64,000 bases of DNA from Halichoerus grypus (Eukaryota; Chordata; Mammalia; Carnivora; Phocidae): assembly GCF_964656455.1 (NCBI RefSeq), contig NC_135716.1, forward strand, positions 109,090,389-109,154,388, written 5' to 3'. This document shows positions 11,958 to 22,488 of the stretch, piece by piece. Numbering within the stretch: position 1 is the stretch's first letter; each line of letters opens with the position of its first letter. The notes under the pieces are model-generated. The model saw only the letters and a program-made list of their open reading frames with translations, made no database searches and was not told the DNA's origin. Both the position numbers and the translations under genes were made by a program.

Positions 11958-13394
11958 GATTTAACTAGAAACTTTAAATATATGTATTTTTAAATAGGAC
12001 TATTTCAGAATTGAATGCAAACTCGGGGGAAATTTGAAGAAAAATATGAACATGCAAGGAAATATTTCCTGCCTGCAGGAGGCGGCGTTGAGCAAAACCC
12101 CAGAGCGCTTGAGCCATCTTCCTCCCTCCTCAGACATGAGGGATACTGACTGCCACTGCAGCCCTTGGACGCACTGCCCAGTACTGAGCCCTATGCATAA
12201 ACGAAGCAAAGAGAAAAGAACATATGCTATCAAATGTGATTCACGATTCAAATACATTGTAATTTCTTATTCTTTTCACACTCTGAGAAACCATCTGATA
12301 ATGTGCTTGTTTTGTAAAAGAGTAAAACTCTTCGGATAATATAAAGATTTTATAGCTACTGCACAGATTTAATAAGCAAAAAACTTGCTAGCATGAACCA
12401 AGTTCAAGCCAAACCACTGTACAATTTAATTCAGCACAATATTCCTCTGTTTAAAGTGCATGTAATTGCCAATTTATATAGTCACCAAGACCAAAGGTTT
12501 GCTAAATAGAGTTCTGCAAACAAACATAGTATGGAAAGCTTTATCCCCAAGTACCATACACCAAGAATGAATGAAGCTAATCATTAATCAATCATGCATC
12601 TAATTCATTCCAAGGGCTTCTTTCAACTGCACAATTATATCAATGAATAAAATCAAACCCACCTATGTTAACATTTCTCTAGATCTTATCACCATAAAGT
12701 TTTTAAAAATCCTCACAAACTCAACAGAACATGTAAAATGAAAGTGACATTATCTTAAACAGTATTAGATCATTATTTTCCCTCCATTATAAAGATTTCC
12801 TTTATGGAGAGTTATTCTTAAATAGCACTGATCTTTCTGAAACTTAATCCACGAGCTCTCTTCTGAACTTAAATAAGTTTCAATTTAATGACTGAACAAG
12901 AAATAGTTGTGGGTGTGTATTTCAAGTAAGTACATTATACTATAAAAATTCATTCGGCAACTTTCTTTTTTGCATCAAGTTTTGATTTTTGAGATGCATA
13001 ATGCTGCATGTAATAGACAGATTTATTTGCACTGACTAGAAGAAAATACTCAACATTCATGACAGAGGTTTTTTTTCTCTGGGGAGCTGGGGAGGAGAAT
13101 AAGACAACAGGAATGGGAACTTTACAATTTTATTTATTGTATTAAATATTAAAGTAAATCTGACAAAATGGCAACAATGGTTAATTGTGTGTGATGTATA
13201 CCTGGGTGATTTCCTTGTGCTTTTCTGCCATTTTTTGACTTCTTAAAATTAAGTAAATATATTAAGGGTTTGAAAATATATTCTTATTTTCTCACTTAAG
13301 TAAACAAAAACAAATTTTCTTCTATTTATAAGAAAATCTGGGTTTACAAGATAGCAGAGTCCTTGACTTTGCTCCCTCCTTCCCTCCTTGTCTC
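11958..13394. other. AT-rich unique sequence, possible conserved non-coding DNA
   Basis: No transposon is recognisable over 1.4 kb. A cluster of homeodomain-type TAAT/ATTA cores with a TGCAT core occurs at 12575-12606. Function is not demonstrable from sequence alone. Confidence 0.4.
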
Positions 13395-13924
13395 CATTCC
13401 TTTAGAAACTACTTTTTAAGGGCCTGCTGTATGGCGGACACTGTCCTAGACCCTGGGAATATAGTAGTGAAAAGATGACGAGCCATCCTCAGAGTTGACA
13501 CTCTTACAAAAGAGCGGGTAGATAGACAATGAACAAATTAAATAAGTAATTGCCTGGTATATTACAGGGTGATAAACACTATGGAAAGTAATAGATACAG
13601 AGTGCTAGGGGTAGGAGTGGTCAGGAAGGTGTCACTGCAAAGGTGACATCTGAGCAGGTTGAAGGAAGAGAAGGTGTGAGTCACATGGCTATCTTAGGGA
13701 TGAAAGCATTCCAGGCAGAAGAGAAAGCAAGTGCAAAGACCCCAAGGTAGGATCATGCATGGAGTGCTCAAAAAACAGCAAGGAGGCCAGCTCCTTGGAA
13801 TGGAGTAAGCAAGGGGTGTGTAGCAGGAAATTATGTCAAATGTGTAATACGAGGCATGAGGGGGAGGTGGCTAGAAGGAGGCCCAACTGCATGGGAAATT
13901 GTAAAGTTTACTCTACCGTCTATG
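13395..13924 (+). repeat. ancient mammalian interspersed repeat, family unresolved (copy A)
   Basis: The stretch shares a recurring architecture with other copies in this window: a 'cactgtcctagaccctggga' start, 'agtagtgaaaagatgac', 'aaggtgacatctgagcaggt', 'gcattccaggcagaagag', then 'agcaaggaggccagctcctt'. This is a well-known pattern in mammalian genomes, but I could not assign the class. Confidence 0.6.
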
Positions 13925-14100
13925 TCAATGCTAGTTAACATGTAATCAGCAGATCAGCAGCAGCAGCATCACCTGGGAGTTTAGAAGAAATGCAAATTCT
14001 TGGATGTCACCCAGACCTACCGAATCAAAATATGTGGGGATATTTGAACTCTCCATGTGATTCTTACTTATGATAAACCCTGAGAAACACTCTGTCATAA
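13925..14100 (+). mobile_element. MER5-type hAT-Charlie DNA transposon
   Basis: 'agcagcatcacctgggagtt', 'ttggatgtcacccagaccta', 'tgtgattcttacttatgata' and 'ctgagaaacact' follow the MER5A order. It is a non-autonomous cut-and-paste remnant with no coding capacity. Confidence 0.75.
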
Positions 14101-14104
14101 AAAG

Positions 14105-14265
14105 AAGAACCCACCAATCTTAGCTTCGAAACTCCTGAGCTGAAAATCCAATTCTGTCCCTTACGAATCATCTAGCATTAGACTAATTGCACAATCTGTC
14201 CAGACCTCAGCTTCCCCATCTGTAAAGCAGACAAATTCATGTCTGCCTCCCTTTTCATCAAGAGA
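14105..14265 (+). mobile_element. MIR SINE, sense (diverged)
   Basis: 'gacctcagcttccccatctg' then 'taaagcagacaaattcatgt' matches the MIR core. The upstream part is weak. Confidence 0.6.
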
Positions 14266-14959
14266 GTTTCTTTTAAAAAAATTTTTTTAAATCAAATTTG
14301 ATGGTAAATGTTAAAGAAATGTGATGACTGTAAATCTTTTGACAAATGTCTTTATTATTATGAACATGAGCCCCTAAGCGCATCCAGTCTCAGGGGTTTG
14401 CTCCTTCCTGTGCCCCGCAGCCCCATGCTGTTGGGCTGGTTAAGATACGTGCGTGAAAGGCCTACAGTGAGTCTGGTTTGGTTTTGTTAAACTTGGCATA
14501 GAGCCTCGACATTTGAGACCGCAGCTGGTGTGATGCCATTATGATGTATATGGTACCTGGCCTCACTTTGGCAGGCAAGACCCGCTCAGCCAAGCATTTC
14601 AGACTAGGATAATGGGACAACAGAGATGCTGTGGGATGCTTAGCCCAAAATGCTTCCATCACTCTTTCTACCCCAAAGTATTTGTTATGTTTTATGCAAA
14701 CAGCACTTGTTTGCTGTGACTTGGTATATGCAGTGCAGAAGACACTGAGATTTGGAGTCCGAGGAGAATGGCTCAAGTCCCCAGGCTGACTATTTATAAG
14801 CTTGATGACCCAGAGAGCTCACATCACCATGATAGTCTGCCTTACTTCTCTGCCCCCACCCCAAGTTGGTGGGAGGTGAAGCAAGATGATGTGCATGAAA
14901 GCTCTCTGTAAAAAAATAAAGCAGCACATAGGAGAATAGGACATTGTTATCTCCAGTTT
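14266..14959. other. unassigned non-coding sequence
   Basis: Nothing recognisable. The 104-codon open frame on the - strand (14462-14776) has no splice or codon-structure support. Confidence 0.45.
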
Positions 14960-15365
14960 CTCAGTCAGGGAGTCAATAAACATTCAACAAACATGTACTG
15001 AGAACACAACATGCCTGGCTCTGTGCTAGGCTCCAGGATGCAGCAATGACTAAGACAGAATAAAATCACACCCCGTGTGGCACTTACATCCTAGCATGGG
15101 AACAGAGAGAACACGGGGCATGAGGGGGAGGTGGCTAGAAGGAAGAACAAATACACAGGGCAGAACAAATACACACTACAGTTTGTCAAATGGTGAGAAG
15201 TGAATTAGAGAAAACTAAAGGGAAAAAAATGGGCAGAGGGAACATTGAGAGGAGGGGGTTACAAATCAGAGAGGGTGGCCAGGGAAGGCCTCCTCAGCGA
15301 GAAGGCGAATTTGACCAAAAACCTGAAGGACGGGATAAAGTCCACCTTCCACCTTGTTCAGACCA
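14960..15365 (+). repeat. ancient interspersed repeat, same family as 13395 (copy B)
   Basis: 'caacaaacatgtactgagaa', 'ctggctctgtgctaggctcc', 'cacttacatcctagcatggg' and 'ggtggccagggaaggcctcc' are in the family order. It carries a foreign-looking 27-bp block at 15117-15143 and an 18-bp-period tandem at 15144-15175 (agaacaaatacaca x2). Confidence 0.6.
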
Positions 15366-16574
15366 ATTCTAGAAGAAGCTGGTTTTTATGCAGCTGTGAT
15401 CCAAAATACTTGCAGAAATTTCCTTCTTTGCTAATACTTCTCCCCTATTATATCACCTCTGGGGGAGTCAGCTGAGTATTAATCTGTGCCATGGGCAGCA
15501 CAAAGACACAAACTTGAGCCATGTGAACATCTTATCGGAGAACATTTTGTTTACTGAGGTGTCTGGAACAGTGCACGGTTGTTGAATGAGCTCCTCTTCC
15601 GCCGACCCCAGAATCCAGCAACCTTCCCTCGATGTCAGCATAGGAACCACACACTCTGTAGACTAGAGACAAACTCCATGTCTGCCTTGTTTTTATTGTT
15701 AATATTATTGTTTTCATTCTATGATTAGCTCTCATTTTCTGAGCATCTACTGTAGGCTTCGTATTTTGCAGTTGTAATGAGTAGAGGACCAACTACTGTT
15801 TTATAGAAGAAAGGACTGCAGCACTTTTACATAGGAAAGGAAGGACAGGCCTTCATTACGGGGTAGATGGATTCCTAGGTGCATTTTTAGATTCCAGAGC
15901 CCAGTGTAAAATGGGAGTATTAAATGCACTACATAATCAAGTGAGAAAATGCTCTTGCTTTCCAGTGGCAGATGTGGAGATGGGGATTTAGGAGACCTGG
16001 AAATATGAGCATCCGAAAAAAGGTGGAAGGGACCATGGGAGTGGACCCCAAGAGATGAGGGGCTACCGAAGTTGAAGAAGCAAGACAGCAAATGGGAATT
16101 CCCTGGGCCAGAATGGGCAGGGAGTTTGAGACCAGTAAAAACAAATATTTCATTTGAAATATATTTCCTATTCCATGCTGTAGCTCTGCCCCATGACCCA
16201 AACCTTCAGTAAAATCTGGAGGCGTGTGGTATTACCTTTAGGGAAAGAAGGAGAAAGGACTATATCTGTAACAGCAGCTGTGGAAAAGAAGATGGCAGAC
16301 AAGGTCTTAGCAGGAACCAGAATTGAAAGCAGGAGACAACCAGGCAAATGTGAGTCCCCACCAACCACCCCAGAGAATCCTAGGAAACATGAGAAAGGAG
16401 TTGGTCTTGCCTCAATCCAAGGGATGGTAGCTCCAGTCGTTTTCTGTTTACCTTAAAGTTAAGGTAGGTCTCGGATAACTGGAGGGTGTGGGGACCAGAA
16501 TTTCATCGCACAACTCTAGAAGGCACCATTCGTATCACAGTCTGTGTCCAAGATGGCAGCCTTATTGGAGACAC
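15366..16574. other. unassigned non-coding sequence
   Basis: No repeat is identifiable. Several overlapping short open frames exist on both strands. None has consistent splice flanks except a weak GTGAGT near 16350. Confidence 0.4.
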
Positions 16575-16745
16575 GTATACATCATCTCATTTAATCTTGG
16601 AAGAAAGGCATTATTATCCCTGTCTTACAGATGAGGAAACTGACACTCTAAGAAAAAGTCATTTGTCCAAGTTATCATGTGTCTAATAATTAGGTGGAAT
16701 CAGTGTTGAAATTCAGTTTATTCCAACACCCAAGTTCGTTCTAAT
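16575..16745 (-). mobile_element. MIR SINE, antisense
   Basis: 'catctcatttaatcttggaa', 'ggcattattatccctgtctt' and 'acagatgaggaaactgacac' are reverse-complement MIR core sequence. Confidence 0.85.
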
Positions 16746-18270
16746 TCCATACGTCCCCTGCTTCCACGAAATGATGAATGCAAGATGGTCTTCTACACAC
16801 AGTGCCTTGCTGCCACTTTAGAACTATACTCCTCAACCTAAAGTAGAGCAGCAAGGACCAAAAAAAAAAAAAAAAAATCCACAAATTTTTAATCACAGCA
16901 CCCTGGCTAATGCAAATTTGTGCAACTATGTACACATAGATTTGAATAAAAAACAGGCAAAGTTAATGCCAGAAGTGTAGAGGAGTTAATAAATGAAGGG
17001 AAATTGTGGCATATGAAACACCCCACTTGGTGCTTCTACCTTATTCCTAAATCTAAACATCACTCCATTTTAAATATATAATGCAGTTTCCTAAGACAAC
17101 TCCAAAGGATCAGTACATTCTCCTGTCTTCTTTTCCCCTAAGAAAGCTACTAATGCCACTTATTTTAAATGTCACCCAAGTGTTAGACTGACCTTAACCA
17201 ATCAAACCCCAGCACCAGGCGAGGAGTCCTGAAAGCAAGTCAAGTCTTATTTCCCCGGAGCTTTTCCCCTTCTCCATTACCTTCTTTCACCAATAACATC
17301 CTGATAGCTTCCATTTTGCTCACAGTCAGCACGCCTGTCTCTGTACACCTCCATGCCAAGCCTTCTCTGCATTTCCATTTTCTTGGTTATATCTTCATTT
17401 TCATCCAGTCTTTAGATACCTCTCCATGTGACTCAACCTTCAATCAGACAAACTCTTCTCTGCTTCTTTGATGTTGTGAGCCCAGAGGAAATCAAGTGGC
17501 AACAGAGAAGTGTTCTACATTTGTCACTCTAGTTAGCCAACAAGAATTTAGGTTTGTGACAAGTTGATCTCTTAGGATAAATCAAATTATGTCATACTCT
17601 GGAGCACTCACTCTGCTGGACACTGTGACCCGGGTTCTGGAGAAGCTTATCATGATCCGGGAGACTTCACCAAAGGAAAAACAGGGGGCGCTATTCACGG
17701 TAACTGGGAAGGGGGCATCGCTTCTTCCTAGGCTAACTCCTGGCCGTTCCTAGCCCACTCAAATAGAAGTCTGAGATCTTACAGAAATTCTGATGCCTAT
17801 CTCTGGGGCGAAAATCTGTTCTTGATAATTTAAGTTTCCCCAGCTTATTTTTTGCAGTAAGCTTTTTGCAATATTTGCAACATCAAAACAAATGTAAAAG
17901 GAAGTAACTGGGAGGACAAAAGAGATGTGTTTCTTTTCTTTCATACAACTGTTGTTGACAATCTAGGTGTTTCTGTGCTATAATAATCCAAGCCATGAAG
18001 CTCCTCCCACACCATGGGGACATATCTGCAGGGGCTGACACCTAGATCACCAGCATAGATCTTTTCTATTTTAGTTCAATTTGACAGAGAAGTCATTATA
18101 TCCCTTCTCTGACTATTCTCCACTGGAGCTGCATAGTGAAAGATACAAGAAGCACTTTGGAGACTGAGAGAATGCCTGTCTCTGACATTTACTAGCCCTC
18201 TATTCTGTGAGGTGCAATGATCCCGAAGCTAATCAGGAGTCCTGGTAGGTGGATCTGTTAGCAACCAAAA
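16746..18270. other. unassigned sequence with an A18 run
   Basis: Contains an A-run at about 16860-16877 and a CTCF-like core at 17682. I see no gene or clear transposon. Confidence 0.4.
17677..17695 (+). promoter_or_regulatory. candidate CTCF-binding core
   Basis: 'cagggggcgcta' at 17682-17693 matches the core of the CTCF motif (ccaccagggggcgcta-like). The 5' half is A-rich instead of CCACC, so affinity is uncertain. It lies in non-repeat sequence. Confidence 0.4.
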
Positions 18271-18274
18271 TGTT

Positions 18275-18560
18275 TGAGACAAAAAGGAAATGTATAGGTT
18301 CATGTCAGTGAAAAGCTACAAGGACTGGCAAGGCTGGATTCAGGTGCTCCAACACTGTTGTCAGAAAGCTGCCTCTTTCAATGCCATCCGCCCCGCACTG
18401 CATAGCAAGCAGCTTGTCAGCAAGTCCACATCCATTTTCTATCACCCCATAACCCACTTGGAGGGACTCCTCCAAGAAGCTCAGATGCAAACCTTAGGAT
18501 TGTACATCATTGCCATAACCCAGGGGGGTAAAATGGCTAGAGCATGAGCCCACCCCCGGA
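18275..18560 (+). repeat. probable ancient interspersed repeat, family unresolved
   Basis: 'caaggctggattcaggtgct' with a later 'tgggag'-poor segment resembles an old dispersed mammalian repeat of the same type as 19600-20215. An 85-codon open frame on + is judged incidental. Confidence 0.35.
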
Positions 18561-19599
18561 GCTGACAGTGAGGTTATAAACCAAACCACATAAACTGTGA
18601 AATGGTCCCAAATGAAATCAAGTTGTTGTTACCAGAAAAAAAGTGAGCAAATACTGGACAAAGACAATAATTCCCTACAGGGAGATGGATGAAGGTGGAC
18701 AATCAGCCCACCCACAGGCATTTACCCATTTCCAGCTGACCCTAGAATTTGTCAAGGATCCCATACTCAGTGTTTTGGAGGATCTGCAGAATCTGTTGGT
18801 AAAGAGAGGAAGGAAACAGTGTACACTGCCCAGCTGTGCTAGAAAAGGATAGATTTTCCTTGTTGAGGAGCACGATCACACCCTCAGCCCCAAAGACCGC
18901 CACCATTCCTAGAAAACCAAATGGAACAACTACTCTTCCTTTTCCAGCCCAACTTCCTCACCCTAAAGCTGCAGAATCGGGCTTTTTTGTTGCTACTTTC
19001 TTTTCCCTTCCAAGTTGTCCTTGATGATCATCAAATCTAATATTCTTTTAATGTAAATCCCCTCTTTATTGATGGTGGGTCAACAAGACCACAGGCAAGC
19101 TCAGCTATGCCAGTAACTAAGTGAATTTTAAATTCAGAACTACAGAATAAACATCTGAAACCAGTCATGTCAAACCAAATTCTTATATACACCAACACCA
19201 GAGCAAAGATCAAACTCAACTGATGAGCCAGAAGTCTCACTGTATAACATTGGGGAACGCGGAAAGAAACACCACAGTTTGCTGCAGATGTTATGCCTCC
19301 TTATAGAAGATTTCAGGCTCCACACTCTGGGGGGAGGGGGGGATAGCCCCAATGTCCACCACTTATTAAATAAGGATCAAAATATGATTCCAATGATATG
19401 CTTGTTGAATGGTTATTAAGAGACCCAAAGCCTAAATTGACAGAAAGTAGACTTGACAATTATGGTGAATATTCCAGGTACCTTAAGCAGTCGGGGAGGA
19501 AGAGCTATTTTGGGGGTGCTCAAGGTGATCAGGGAAGGTCTGTCACGCGGATATGGGATGGAGGTCAGTGTTACTAGTTCTATCTGACAGGATTCTTTG
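18561..19599. other. unassigned non-coding sequence
   Basis: Nothing recognisable. A short perfect palindrome (gaattttaaattc) lies near 19124-19136. Confidence 0.4.
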
Positions 19600-20215
19600 T
19601 TTACAAACTATTGAAAGTCACCCTGGCTAGCTCAACCAAAAAGGGGATTTATCGCAAAGCTATGGTGTGGCTCACAGAATTGAAAGAGTAGCTTAAGAAT
19701 GGATGCACAAGGGCGCCTGGGTGGCTCAGTCATTAAGCGTCTGCCTTCAGCTCAGGTCATGATCCCAGGGTCCTGGGATCGAGTCCTGCATCGGGCTCCT
19801 TGCTCGGCAGGGAGCCTGCTTCTCCCTCTCCCACTCCCCCTGCTTGTGTTCCCTCTCTCACTGTGTCTCTCTCTGTCAAATAAATAAATAAAATCTTTAA
19901 AAAAAAAAAAAAAGAATGGATGCAGAAGGGGCAGAAGTAAAGGTTGCTCCAGGGATCAAGACAGCAGCAGCAAATTGATATCCTGACAAGACACAGCTCG
20001 GATAAATCATCCCCAGCTGCTTTTCCATCCAGGTACCATTCTCCCATGGTTTAGTGTCTTAAGAGAAAAACTGATTGGCCCAGACTGGTTCACACATCAC
20101 TGGAGGGCTGGAGCAAGTGACAGCATGGGCGAAGGGGTAGAAGGGCCCTCGATTGACTATTTCACCAATGCTGCACCCAATGTGGGGGAAGGAATTCTGA
20201 ATGCCAACAGGGAAC
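19600..20215 (+). repeat. ancient interspersed repeat split by a SINE
   Basis: 'aaaaaggggatttatcgcaa', 'gtggctcacagaattgaaag', and after the SINE 'actgattggcccagactggt' and 'tcacacatcactgg' follow the order of an old mammalian repeat with a 'tttattggctcacataactg' start. The family name is not assigned. Confidence 0.45.
19711..19911 (+). mobile_element. carnivore SINE, sense, near-consensus (young copy)
   Basis: A full-length copy with long uninterrupted A-tail. The perfect target duplication aagaatggatgca lies at 19695-19707 and 19912-19924. Little divergence from consensus suggests a recent insertion. Confidence 0.96.
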
Positions 20216-20252
20216 TAACTCTTAGCTACAAAAAAGGGCAATAGTGTTTAGT

Positions 20253-20438
20253 AGAGAAAGAAGAGAGAGAGAGAGAGGAGGAGGAGGAGGGAGGGAGAGA
20301 AGGAAAGAGAGGAGAAAGGGAAGAAGGGAGGGGAGATGGAGAAAAAGGAAAGGGAGGGAGAAAGGAAGGAAGGGAGGGAGAAGAGAGGGGAGGAGAGACA
20401 GAACAAGAGAGTGGGGAGAAGAGAAGGAAAAAAAAAAA
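20253..20438. repeat. polypurine (GA/GGA-rich) tract
   Basis: An almost pure purine strand of about 185 nt. 20253-20336 is uninterrupted, there is a single T at 20337, then purines to 20398, then few interruptions to 20438. Such tracts can form triplex (H-DNA). The low-complexity open frames on both strands are artefacts. Confidence 0.92.
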
Positions 20439-20484
20439 CCCTCTGCCATACTATAGTCCTTATTCCTGCAGATCATCTCCTTGC

Positions 20485-20615
20485 ATTTTTCCCACCTCTG
20501 TAACATAGAGATAGTCATAGTACCAACCTCCCAAAGTATTGCAGCATTAAATGAGATCATGTCTGGCATGTAGTAAGAACCCTATAAATGCTAGCTCTTT
20601 TTATACTGTCGTTAC
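20485..20615 (+). mobile_element. MIR SINE 3' half, sense
   Basis: 'ctctgtaacatagagatagt', 'gcattaaatgagatcatgtc' and 'tggcatgtagtaagaaccct' match MIR core to 3' end. Confidence 0.7.
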
Positions 20616-20959
20616 TATTAGTTATCTCTGCCACATGAAGTTCAAGCCACCAGTGAGCAAAGCCTTGGAGGAGGGGAGAATAGGGGAAGGCACGTGAAAG
20701 GGGAACCCTCGGAGCGGAGGCACGGAGGCAGGAACACAAACAGTGTGTGCGGAGAGCCAGGAGGATGGTCATCTAGCTACCGGGCAGGGGTGATCAGGGG
20801 GCCAGAATCCTTTGCCCTTCAAAGTGATGGATGCTGTTGAGCATTTTTGCCTCTATTTAAATCCTCTGGGTGACCTTAGGGGCCTCCAGAGCCATCAGAC
20901 CACACATGAGGAAAACACTATCTGAATCAGGTTTTGCCTAAAATGGCTCCATTGCATCA

Positions 20960-21175
20960 CGGTCAACAGAACGAGCTTGGGAGTCAAAGTTCAGCTTGAA
21001 TCCCAGCTCTACCTCTAAATGGGTGTGCATCCTCAGAGAAATCGCCAAATGTCCCTCATCCTCAGTTACCTCAACTGTCAAATGTAAGAAAAGGAAGAAT
21101 GCCTTTCCCATTGGTTATTGTGACAATTAAACGGGAGAATGCAGAAGTGACATTAGCTGTAATGACTAGATCAGC
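20960..21175 (+). mobile_element. MIR SINE, sense
   Basis: 'gcttgggagtcaaagttcag', 'cttgaatcccagctctacct', 'cctcagttacctcaactgtc' and 'ttgtgacaattaaacgggag' give a nearly full MIR. Confidence 0.8.
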
Positions 21176-21339
21176 TCTCATTATGAAGAAGCTAGGAACC
21201 CCTAGCCAACCCTTAGAATGGAGCAGGGGTAGAAGAATCACAAACGTATCTAAAACCCATGTTGGGAACTCCAAGTGCCACTGAATTTGCTATTCTTCCA
21301 TTTGCCCTGAGATATTATGATTCTTCACTTTAATTTGCC

Positions 21340-21720
21340 TTCTGGTCCATTCACCACATATTTATTACCTTCTATAAGTCACACGCAGGCCTGAGCACTG
21401 GGGATTCAAGGATAAACAAGACATACTCTTTGCCCTCAGGTAGCTCTTATTCTTTCAGAGTAGCATGTAACTGAAAAATTCGAAAGGCATGCTAAGTATT
21501 CAGACAGAAATGAAGGGAAACCCAGAGGAGGAGCAAAAATCAGGCCCAATTTGAGAAGCTCCACCATAGGAAAAGACCCCTGAGCTGAGTGTCAAGGGAA
21601 GAATGAAAGTTGGCCAGGTACAAACTCCGGGGAAAGATGTTTCAGCCAGGAGAAGCGAAGCCCAGGCCACGGAGAAGTGAAACGGCATAGGGTCTGGGGA
21701 ATCACAAGCAGTTAAGCATC
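21340..21720 (+). repeat. ancient interspersed repeat, same family as 13395
   Basis: 'cctgagcactggggattcaa', 'ggataaacaagacatactct', 'gagctgagtgtcaagggaag' and 'tttcagccaggagaag' follow the family layout. Confidence 0.55.
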
Positions 21721-21794
21721 GCGTCAAGTGCAAAGCACTGCATCCGGAGCCAGGGGAGACCGGATGCATCCTTCCTGAAGACACTTTTATGCCT

Positions 21795-22215
21795 CCAAGA
21801 GATCTGTTCCTGCTCATGTCCAGCTCACATCTCTCATTGCTTCCCCTCCACTCAGTACACTCAGTGACCTGCTTTGTAGTATTGAACACAGCACATGTAT
21901 TCCCCCCACATGGCCTTGGCCTTTGCAGTTCGCTCCTTCTTCCCACAAACTGGTGTGTCTGGCTCCTTCTCATTATGGTCCAAGTTCAAATGCCATCTCC
22001 TGAGAGATATCTCCTCTAACCACCCTATCTACTCATTCTCTTTCTACCAGGCACTCAAGGTTTTTATACTGGTTTTTTATACTTTCTTATTCCTATTTAA
22101 AATTATCTTGTTTGTTTGTTTGTTTGATGTCTGACCTCCCTCATACCCCTAGGATGAAAGCTCCATGAGATATTTGACCTATTTTAGGTGTAACTCTAAC
22201 AGCTAAATCAGAATC
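21795..22215 (+). mobile_element. L2 LINE 3' region, sense
   Basis: 'ggcctttgcagttcgctcct', 'caagttcaaatgccatctcc', 'taaccaccctatctactcat', 'aattatcttgtttgtttgtt' and 'gatgaaagctccatgagata' occur in L2 order. Confidence 0.85.
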
Positions 22216-22261
22216 CAAATATTTGTTGTGCCTGACAAATGCCCTGCCAAGGAGCTCAAGT

Positions 22262-22488
22262 AGGGGTTAAGAACTCAGACCCCAAGGTCAAAATGCTTAG
22301 ATTTAACTCCTTCTTTACCATTCACAGCTGTGTGACCTTAAACAAGTCACTTAACCTCTCTACGGCCTAGTTTCCTTTCTGTAAATGGAGATAATCACTA
22401 CATCTACTTCATAGGAGTGTTATGAGGACCATGTGAAAGGCTTAGCATAGTGCCTGAAACATAGTAAATGCTCAATAAAGTTTAAGCA
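22262..22488 (+). mobile_element. MIR SINE, sense, almost complete
   Basis: The stretch runs from 'gttaagaactcagaccccaa' through 'cagctgtgtgaccttaaaca' and 'agtcacttaacctctctacg' to 'catagtaaatgctcaataaa'. Confidence 0.9.

Noticed and set aside
20222..20569. Low-complexity open frames of 115 (-) and 70 (+) codons
   Set aside because: They are translations of the polypurine tract.
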